DNA of 25,029 nucleotides from a virus: positions 1 through 25,029 of the IMG/VR virus record IMGVR_UViG_3300047319_001302. One strand, given 5' to 3'. Below, piece after piece: positions 20,235-25,029 of this stretch (position 1 is its first letter; each line of letters opens with the position of its first letter). The notes beneath the pieces were generated by a model. That model ran no database searches and was not told the origin of the DNA. It worked only from the letters and a program-made list of their open reading frames with translations. Both the position numbers and the translations under genes were made by a program.

Positions 20235-20377
20235 AGATGGGCGCGATCTCATTCTCGAATTGCGTTTTCGAGCAGCCCGCACGGCGACGTCGCCGCTGCC
20301 GATCGTTGTTTCTGCCGGCCGGGATCATGCTGTGGGTGGCCGCGGTCGGCTGGGTGCTGGCGGCGCTGGCGCTATGA
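20231..20377 (+). CDS. 48-residue membrane protein
   Basis: ATG 20,231 overlaps the previous TGA (ATGA). A basic cluster (ARRRRRCRS) precedes one strong transmembrane helix at the C-terminus (IMLWVAAVGWVLAALAL), so the basic side should stay in the cytoplasm. Stop overlaps the next ATG. Confidence 0.55.
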   Translation: MKMGAISFSNCVFEQPARRRRRCRSLFLPAGIMLWVAAVGWVLAALAL

Positions 20378-20604
20378 GCGATCCGTTGGCACCACAATCC
20401 GGCGATTGTCCATTAAGCGAGAGCGAGGTGCGCGAATTGATTTATGCCGCGCTGTCGATCAATGACCGGCTAACGATCGATGATTGCGGTGTCGCGCATT
20501 TCGGCGGCAGCCAGAACGATGTCGAGGATTTCCGCGAAACCATCAATCGCCTCTGGCATCGCAGTGTCGGTTGGATTGAGCGACCCGAAGAGGCTAAACG
20601 ATGA
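20374..20604 (+). CDS. Small acidic protein before the exonuclease
   Basis: 76 residues from ATG 20,374 (ATGA): SESEVRELIYAALSINDR, then a short beta-like stretch and DFRETINRLWHRSVGWIE. Acidic overall. Directly coupled to the YqaJ gene, so it may be a recombination accessory factor, but no motif shows this. Confidence 0.65.
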   Translation: MSDPLAPQSGDCPLSESEVRELIYAALSINDRLTIDDCGVAHFGGSQNDVEDFRETINRLWHRSVGWIERPEEAKR

Positions 20605-21503
20605 CCGAGCCCGCACGCGAGCAGTGGCAGATAACCTCGATCGGCGAGTGGCTCGAGCGGCGCCGTCACCACATCACCGCCAGCAGGATTGGTGCCCTGT
20701 TCGACTGCCACGATTACCTGTCACGCGAAGGGCTGGCGGCTGAACTGAGGGGCGAGTCGGGCGAGGTGCCGAATGCCAGCATGCGCGCCGGCAACATCCT
20801 CGAGGGCGGCTTCCCGGCGGCGGTGCGGCTGGATGACAAACCGTGGGCGCTGAGCAAGGCTGACACCTATCACTGGCTGCCCGAGCACCGGCTGGGCTGC
20901 ACGCCGGACTTCTGGATCGGCGATGACGGGTTGTTCCAGGCCAAGACTGCCAGCACCGAGCAGTGGCAGAAATGGCACGGGCATCCGCCGCTGATGTACC
21001 TGCTGCAGACCCTCACCGAGCTGATCGTCACCGGGCGCACCTGGGGCGTGCTGGGAGTGATGATCCGGGCCGGCGGCTATCCTATCCATTATTACGAAGT
21101 GGCCCGCCACGAGGCGGCGGAGCGGCGCATATTGGATGCTGTCGCGGCCTGGTGGCGGGCGTTCGATGCGGGCGAGTTCCCGGCGGCGGCGCCGAGCGCG
21201 GAGATCGCCGAGATGCTCGACGACGGCAGCCACCTCGACCTTTCCGATAACAATTACCTTTGCTCCGGCCTGCTGCCCGAGCGCGAGAAATTAAAGGCGG
21301 AGCTTTCGGCCGGCGAAAAACGCGTGTCCGAGATCGACAGCATCATCAAGGCAGCGATGGGCAACGCGTCGAGTGCGTGGATACCTGGGTACAACCTTAC
21401 GTACCGCTCGCAGAGCCGCAAGGAAGTGACCATTCCGGCCAAGACGTTCCGCGTCCTGCGGGTGCGCGCCGCCGCCGAGGAGGAGGGAGCCGATGTCCAA
21501 TGA
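20601..21503 (+). CDS. YqaJ-type viral recombinase (lambda-exonuclease fold)
   Basis: A 5'-3' double-strand exonuclease that makes single strands for the partner annealing protein. The 300-residue protein begins with ITASRIGALF (25-34), the usual start of the fold, then Glu68 in NILEGG, Asp103 in CTPDFWI and FQAKTA with Lys115. These match the catalytic series; the residue two before the lysine is Gln rather than the common Glu, which also occurs in some family members. The C-terminal 70 residues are a helical extension (LPEREKLKAELSAGEKR). ATG 20,601 overlaps the previous stop; 3' end overlaps the next gene by 11 bp. Confidence 0.85.
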   Translation: MTEPAREQWQITSIGEWLERRRHHITASRIGALFDCHDYLSREGLAAELRGESGEVPNASMRAGNILEGGFPAAVRLDDKPWALSKADTYHWLPEHRLGCTPDFWIGDDGLFQAKTASTEQWQKWHGHPPLMYLLQTLTELIVTGRTWGVLGVMIRAGGYPIHYYEVARHEAAERRILDAVAAWWRAFDAGEFPAAAPSAEIAEMLDDGSHLDLSDNNYLCSGLLPEREKLKAELSAGEKRVSEIDSIIKAAMGNASSAWIPGYNLTYRSQSRKEVTIPAKTFRVLRVRAAAEEEGADVQ

Positions 21504-22551
21504 ATTAGCGCCGCTGCCGTTCGAGCAGATGCAGGCGCTGGCGCAGTCGATCGCGCGCAGCGGCATGTTCGGCATCCGCACGCCGGACCAGGCGATGGTG
21601 TTGATGTCGATTGCGCAGGCCGAGGGCCGGCACCCCGCATTGGCGGCGCGCGACTACCACATCATCAATAATTCGCCGAGCAAAAAGAGCGAGGCGATGC
21701 TGCGCGACTTCTTGGGTGCCGGCGGCAAGGTGCAGTGGCACGAGTTGACGGACGACGCTGCCGAGGCGACGTTCAGCCATCCGCAAGGCGGCGAGGCCAA
21801 GATCCGCTGGGACGCGGCCCGCGTCACGAGGGCGGGCCTCGGCGTCAATGCCATGCACAAGAAATATCCGAGGCAGATGTTGCGCAGCCGCGTGGTGTCA
21901 GAGGGTGTTCGCACCATCTGGCCGATGGCAACCGGGGGGCTTTATGCCCCGGAAGAAGTCGCCGACATGCCACCGCGCGAGCCGATCGACGTGACGCCGG
22001 CCGCGCCGATCGACACCGCCGCCGACCTCGATGCGTTTGCCGCCGAGCCAATGGTCGACGAGGAGCGGCTGCACCAACGGGCCGAGGGCGTTGCCAAGGA
22101 AGGCACAGAGGCGCTGCGCGGCTTCTGGGAGAGGCTGGCGGGCTCGGAGCGCAAGTCTCTGCAACCGCTCATGCCTACGTACAAGGCTGTCGCTGTAGAG
22201 GCTGACGAGCGGGCGCGGGACGACGACCCGTTCGGCCTGCCGCCGATCTCCGAAGAGCACTTCACCCATGTCGACACAACCAAGCACGCACTGATCCTGG
22301 AGCACCCGGCGGTGCCGTTCGCCGCGGCGGTGCGCGGGCTGGTGCCAGCCGCCGGCGACGACGGCGAGTTGGACTGGGCCGCCTGGTCGCGGGCGTTTGT
22401 TGCCCTCGTCGAGCAGGCGACGCCGGCCGAGGCGCGGAAATGCCGGCTCAGCGATCTGCCGCATTATGGCAAGTGCCGCACTGAGGATGGCGATGCGGCG
22501 CGGGCGGTGCTAGAGGCGGTGAACGCGAAGAGCAAGGAGGCGGCGCAATGA
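21493..22551 (+). CDS. RecT-like single-strand annealing protein
   Basis: Pairs complementary strands produced by the exonuclease. ATG 21,493 follows a full AGGAGGGA Shine-Dalgarno inside the end of the exonuclease gene. The first 160 residues carry the RecT-family pattern: TPDQAMVLMSIAQAEGRHPA, an AMLRDFLGAGGKVQW segment, and MLRSRVVSEGVRTIWP with YAPEEVAD. The remaining 190 residues are acidic, proline-containing and variable, with a charged region (ADERARDDDPFG). The assignment rests on the RVVSEGVR motif and the position next to YqaJ. Confidence 0.75.
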   Translation: MSNELAPLPFEQMQALAQSIARSGMFGIRTPDQAMVLMSIAQAEGRHPALAARDYHIINNSPSKKSEAMLRDFLGAGGKVQWHELTDDAAEATFSHPQGGEAKIRWDAARVTRAGLGVNAMHKKYPRQMLRSRVVSEGVRTIWPMATGGLYAPEEVADMPPREPIDVTPAAPIDTAADLDAFAAEPMVDEERLHQRAEGVAKEGTEALRGFWERLAGSERKSLQPLMPTYKAVAVEADERARDDDPFGLPPISEEHFTHVDTTKHALILEHPAVPFAAAVRGLVPAAGDDGELDWAAWSRAFVALVEQATPAEARKCRLSDLPHYGKCRTEDGDAARAVLEAVNAKSKEAAQ

Positions 22552-22739
22552 AGAAGATGCGCGAGGTCAAATGGGAGCCCGGGCGCTGGATTGACTTCGC
22601 ATATCCCGGCGGCGCGATACGTGAGCGTGACGGGACCATAGTGGCGACCGGCCTCATGATATCGGAGGAAGACGCCGAAAAGCTGAAGGCAAAGATCACG
22701 GCGGAGTGGCCCGCGTGGCGGCGACGCAACACTAATTAG
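22548..22739 (+). CDS. 63-residue hypothetical protein
   Basis: ATG 22,548 overlaps the RecT-like TGA (ATGA). The sequence begins MKKMREVKWEPGRWIDFA, has a compact beta-like centre (GGAIRERDGTIVATGL) and ends with a charged helix (SEEDAEKLKAKITAEWPAW). Single small domain; no recognised family. Confidence 0.7.
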   Translation: MKKMREVKWEPGRWIDFAYPGGAIRERDGTIVATGLMISEEDAEKLKAKITAEWPAWRRRNTN

Positions 22740-22749
22740 GAGAGCGCCG

Positions 22750-22791
22750 ATGGCCGCCCCCCCAGCCGTTGATATCCAGCCGCTGACTTGA
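22750..22791 (+). CDS. 13-residue ORF with strong ribosome-binding site
   Basis: TTAGGAGAGCGCCG precedes ATG 22,750, which encodes MAAPPAVDIQPLT and stops 4 bp before the next gene's ATG. The ribosome-binding site is better than that of the next gene, so this may be a leader peptide that hands ribosomes on. Confidence 0.3.
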   Translation: MAAPPAVDIQPLT

Positions 22792-22795
22792 ACTG

Positions 22796-22981
22796 ATGTC
22801 TCGCGGGCCAACAACATTCCGACAACGGGACGTGTCCGCAGCCATGAAGGCGGCGACGGACGCCGGCTATGCCGTGGTCCGGGTCGAAATTGACAAGACC
22901 GGGAAGATCATTCTCGTAACGTCAAAGGCGGGCAATACCGTCGAGGAGGAGGTGGCCAAGTGGGACGCGGCGCTCTCGTGA
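22796..22981 (+). CDS. Small conserved-looking protein before integrase
   Basis: 61 residues: MSRGPTTFRQRDVSAAMKAA, TDAGYAVVRVEIDKTGKIIL, ending EEVAKWDAALS. An RQRDV-x-A helix followed by a beta-hairpin (VRVEIDKTGKIILVTS) recurs in rhizobial prophages just upstream of integrases in my experience, but the function is unknown. It might be a small DNA-binding or excision-related factor; this is only positional inference. Its TGA overlaps the integrase GTG. Confidence 0.7.
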   Translation: MSRGPTTFRQRDVSAAMKAATDAGYAVVRVEIDKTGKIILVTSKAGNTVEEEVAKWDAALS

Positions 22982-23976
22982 GACTGAAGTACATTCACCA
23001 ATTCCGCGACCGCTACGGACAGGTCCGCTACTACTTCCGACGCGACGGCCGCCGCACGGCGCTTCCCGGCGCACCTGGGACACTGGAGTTCATGGAGGCT
23101 TACCACAGAGCCTCCGCAGGCTTTGAGGTGCCCCAGCGTGCGTCTAGCGCGGCGGGATCGGTTTCCGCCGTGATCGCCGCCTATTACCAGCACAATGCAT
23201 TTGTCGCGCAGGCTGCCAGCACCCGAGCGACCCGCCGGCGCATCCTCGAAAACTTCCGCGCCGAGCATGGTGCGCTTTCAATCACCGGGCTGCGGGCAAA
23301 TCATATTGCCAAGATACTCAGCGGGAAGACGCCGGGGATGGCGAAGCAGTGGATGAATGCGCTGCGCGGCCTAATGCGGTTTGCAGTGCTGATCGGGGCG
23401 TGCCCGACCGATCAGACTGTCGGGCTTAAAGCTCCCCTCATATCCAGCCCCGGCCACCATAGTTGGACCGAAGACGAGATCGCCCGATATATAGCGCGGC
23501 ACCGGATCGGAACGCGCGCCCACCTCGCGATGGGGCTACTGCTTCACACTGCCGCCCGGCGGGGCGACATCGTGCGCCTCGGCCCGCAGCACATCCGCAA
23601 CGGCGTGTTGACCTACGTTCAGCAGAAAACGAAGCGGCGCCTGGAAATTCCGGTCGCAGCCGAGCTTGTCGAGATCATCGCCGCGTCGGCGGGCGGCCAT
23701 TTGACCTTTCTGACAACCCAAGCCGGAATGCCCTACAGCGCTGAGGGGTTTGGCAATCTGTTTCGACAGTGGTGCAACGAGGCTGGGTTGCCGCACTGCT
23801 CCGCGCATGGGTTACGCAAGGCCCAAGCCCGGCGGCTCGCCGAGGCCGGCTGCAGCGCACCGCAGATCGCTGCCATCACGGGGCATAAGACGCTGAGCGA
23901 GGTACAGCGCTACATCGAGGCGGCATCACAGAAGACGCTCGCGGTAGCCGCGATGAGGACCGTAGCGCGAACATGA
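22978..23976 (+). CDS. int: Tyrosine-type integrase
   Basis: Catalyses site-specific integration and excision. The start is set at GTG 22,978 (GTGA overlap), giving 332 residues; GTG 22,960 would add six. An N-terminal arm-binding part (RLKYIHQFRDRYGQVRYYFR) and core-binding domain (about 60-150) precede the catalytic domain. Catalytic residues: Arg194 (TAARRGD), a Lys in QKTKRR, His277 and Arg280 (HGLRK), His303 (ITGHKT) and Tyr312 (QRYIEAA). It is the last gene of the repressor-controlled rightward operon and lies beside the tRNA-fragment attachment site. Confidence 0.93.
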   Translation: MRLKYIHQFRDRYGQVRYYFRRDGRRTALPGAPGTLEFMEAYHRASAGFEVPQRASSAAGSVSAVIAAYYQHNAFVAQAASTRATRRRILENFRAEHGALSITGLRANHIAKILSGKTPGMAKQWMNALRGLMRFAVLIGACPTDQTVGLKAPLISSPGHHSWTEDEIARYIARHRIGTRAHLAMGLLLHTAARRGDIVRLGPQHIRNGVLTYVQQKTKRRLEIPVAAELVEIIAASAGGHLTFLTTQAGMPYSAEGFGNLFRQWCNEAGLPHCSAHGLRKAQARRLAEAGCSAPQIAAITGHKTLSEVQRYIEAASQKTLAVAAMRTVART

Positions 23977-23979
23977 ATT

Positions 23980-24158
23980 GGCAAACTCAGTTTCGGGTTT
24001 GCCAAACAGGCCAAAAATCGCTGCAATTTCAATGGTAAAATGCGTGGGTGCGGTACCCTCGAGGACCGCAATAATATAATGTTTTCAATGCTGTTTGCCA
24101 GATTTTGGGGGTAATGCCTCCTATTGATATCAAAGGCTTTTTTGACGGATTGGCAAAC
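23980..24158. repeat. Four GGCAAAC/GTTTGCC motifs (candidate integrase arm sites)
   Basis: GGCAAAC at 23,980-23,986 and 24,152-24,158; the inverse GTTTGCC at 23,997-24,003 and 24,093-24,099. The first pair forms an inverted repeat and the last abuts the tRNA fragment. This non-coding 180-bp stretch between int and att is AT-rich relative to the window, as expected for attP arms. Confidence 0.6.
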
Positions 24159-24202
24159 TCACATGCCGGGGGTCGCAGGTTCAATCCCTGCCGCGCCCAC
24201 CA
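24158..24202 (+). other. 3' part of a tRNA gene, probable tRNA-Val(CAC); prophage attachment site
   Basis: Reading as a tRNA 3' half: anticodon loop CTCACAT (anticodon CAC), stem GCCGG, variable GGGTC, T-stem GCAGG, T-loop TTCAATC, T-stem CCTGC, acceptor CGCGCCC, discriminator A, CCA. The T-stem pairs perfectly. The required 5' half (acceptor GGGCGCG, anticodon stem CCGGC) is absent upstream, where phage DNA sits instead. So this is the tRNA end duplicated by integration. The isotype is deduced only from the loop. Confidence 0.8.
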
Positions 24203-24262
24203 CGCGTTAAGCATGAATTGAGTTCACGTTATCTGGCAATGTGAAGTGAGTTCAGCTATGAT

Positions 24263-24300
24263 CCTGGTGCCGCGGGGAATAGGCCCCGCGGTTTACCAGG
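24263..24300. repeat. Long interrupted hairpin
   Basis: CCTGGT (24,263-24,268) and ACCAGG (24,295-24,300) enclose CCGCGGGG (24,270-24,277), AATAGG loop and CCCCGCGG (24,284-24,291). Fourteen base pairs with a small asymmetric interior loop. It lies just before the 22-residue ORF and is not followed by a T tract. Confidence 0.75.
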
Positions 24301-24309
24301 GAGGGCCGG

Positions 24310-24378
24310 ATGCAAATCCAGCTCTTCCTGTCCCTTGGTTGGCTGCGGCTCCGCGTAAAGATCCGCATCCGCCGGTAG
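24310..24378 (+). CDS. 22-residue cationic amphipathic peptide ORF
   Basis: ATG 24,310 follows a GGGAGGG ribosome-binding site at 5-base spacing. The peptide is half hydrophobic, half basic: MQIQLFLSLGWLRLR then VKIRIRR. It could sit on or in the membrane. It is enclosed by 8-bp inverted arms (CCTGTCCC at 24,327 and GGGACAGG at 24,378) and preceded by the long hairpin, so its expression may be controlled by RNA structure. Unknown; a small-toxin-like peptide is one possibility. Confidence 0.4.
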   Translation: MQIQLFLSLGWLRLRVKIRIRR

Positions 24379-24440
24379 GGACAGGGCGCCGGGAGAGTGA
24401 TTGGCTCTCTCGGCCGCCCCTGGAACATAGGAGCGATTGA

Positions 24441-24623
24441 GTGGACAGGCAAGAAATACGCGAGGCACGGCAGCGGCTTGGGGTGACCCAGGCGCAGCTC
24501 GCTCAGGCGCTCGGCGTTACGGCGCGCTCGGTGATCGCCTGGGAGAAAGGCGAGGCGCCGATCAGCACGGTTGTCGCGCTGGCGATCCGCCACCTGCTCC
24601 AGCAGCACGAGGCTGCAGAATGA
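24441..24623 (+). CDS. XRE-family HTH regulator
   Basis: 60 residues from GTG 24,441, with AGGAG 8 bp upstream. The HTH is complete: REARQRLGVTQAQLAQALGV then TARSVIAWEKGEAPISTVVA (residues about 5-45), a classic HTH_3 fold with the W-E-x-G turn. It lies outside the attachment site, so it belongs to the host or a neighbouring element. Its stop overlaps the next ATG (ATGA), giving a two-gene operon. Confidence 0.8.
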   Translation: MDRQEIREARQRLGVTQAQLAQALGVTARSVIAWEKGEAPISTVVALAIRHLLQQHEAAE

Positions 24624-24955
24624 CCATCATCGACACGCTGAAGCTCGCCCGGAGCCTCCAGAGTAAGGGTGGGTTCACCCAGGAAACTGCGGAGGCTACC
24701 GCCGAGGCGCTAAACGAGGCGCTCAACAGCAGCGGCGTCGCCACCAAGGCCGACATTGCCGGCCTCAAAGCCGATATTGCCGGCCTTTCTATTGCCACCA
24801 AAGCTGACATCGACAGGCTCGCCGTCTCTAGCAAAGCGGATATCGGTCGCCTCGACAGCCGCCTAAACCTACTCGACGGCAAAATCACCATTGCGCTGTG
24901 GGCGATCGGCATCAACGCCGCCGCGACCATCGCAATGCTGGTCAAACATTGGTGA
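24620..24955 (+). CDS. DUF1640-like coiled-coil membrane protein
   Basis: 111 residues from ATG 24,620 (ATGA). MTIIDTLKLARSLQSKGG starts a helical head, residues about 38-80 are a repeat-built coiled coil (TKADIAGLKADIAGL, TKADIDRL, SKADIGRL; spacing about 14), and residues 88-108 are one transmembrane helix (ALWAIGINAAATIAMLV). This order is typical of DUF1640/CCDC90-type bacterial proteins, whose role is unclear. Probably anchored with the coiled coil in the cytoplasm. Confidence 0.75.
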   Translation: MTIIDTLKLARSLQSKGGFTQETAEATAEALNEALNSSGVATKADIAGLKADIAGLSIATKADIDRLAVSSKADIGRLDSRLNLLDGKITIALWAIGINAAATIAMLVKHW

Positions 24956-24957
24956 GA

Positions 24958-25029
24958 ATGATGAAGCACCTTATCCTCGGCGCGCTTGCCGCCGCAGCCG
25001 TCGTGTTCACCGCGCAGGCCGAGCCAAAC
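24958..25029 (+). CDS. Start of a secreted protein (runs off the window)
   Basis: ATG 24,958 or 24,961 opens 24 codons to the window end: MMKHLILGALAAAAVVF then TAQAEPN. A lysine-histidine start, hydrophobic core and AQA cleavage motif form a Sec signal peptide. It starts 3 bp after the DUF1640-like stop, so it may share that operon. The mature protein is not visible. Confidence 0.6.
   Translation, partial: MMKHLILGALAAAAVVFTAQAEPN

Noticed and set aside
24029-24214. 61-residue minus ORF with a QGLNLRPPACEF motif
   Set aside because: This motif is a well-known artefact of reading antisense through a tRNA 3' end; the ORF overlaps the tRNA fragment and lacks an independent signal.

Overview
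This window is most of a tailed-phage genome integrated in a GC-rich alphaproteobacterium. Codon use, GTG/ATG starts and the look of the small proteins suggest Bradyrhizobium or a relative; this is an inference from sequence style, not a database match. Nearly every phage gene touches or overlaps the next through ATGA, GTGA or TGATG junctions, so very small ORFs in the chain are more credible than their length suggests. I moved many starts to these junctions.

Layout. (1) 1-10,945, minus strand, read right to left: the packaging and head module in P22/Sf6-like order. It runs small terminase (10,439-10,945), a gene-poor 600-bp gap, large terminase (7,916-9,214), a run of small proteins that includes a TGT/DpdA-like barrel protein (6,430-7,068), portal (2,640-4,958), two cargo-like genes, and the start of a scaffold-like protein at the left edge. 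(2) 10,981-16,849, minus strand: the lytic early module, with a Cro-like regulator, small HTH proteins, a Dam-type adenine methyltransferase, a GIY-YIG homing endonuclease next to RusA, a DUF1376-type replication protein carrying a cluster of GTTAC repeats inside its gene, a DUF6456 protein, and a frameshifted gene before the small terminase. (3) 16,850-17,436: the genetic switch, with a short CI-like repressor, a divergent Cro-like gene and five matching GTGCA-N4-TGCAC operators around two promoters of identical geometry. (4) 17,437-23,976, plus strand: two ParB-fold proteins, small membrane or basic proteins, a YqaJ exonuclease, a RecT-like annealing protein and a tyrosine integrase.

The integrase gene is followed by a short region with four GGCAAAC/GTTTGCC motifs and then by the 3' part of a tRNA gene, probably tRNA-Val(CAC), which marks the attachment site. 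Beyond it (24,203-25,029) lies probable host or neighbouring-element DNA: a structured region with a 22-residue cationic peptide ORF, an XRE regulator, a DUF1640-type coiled-coil membrane protein and the start of a secreted protein.

How it may work: the 89-residue repressor would bind the five operators and shut both the leftward (Cro, replication, packaging) and rightward (ParB, recombination, integrase) operons. The most unusual points are the duplicated promoter-operator module, the in-gene iteron cluster as a candidate replication origin, the lone TGT/DpdA-like protein in a head operon, the rusA-like leader on the homing endonuclease, and three places where an obvious coding frame is broken.
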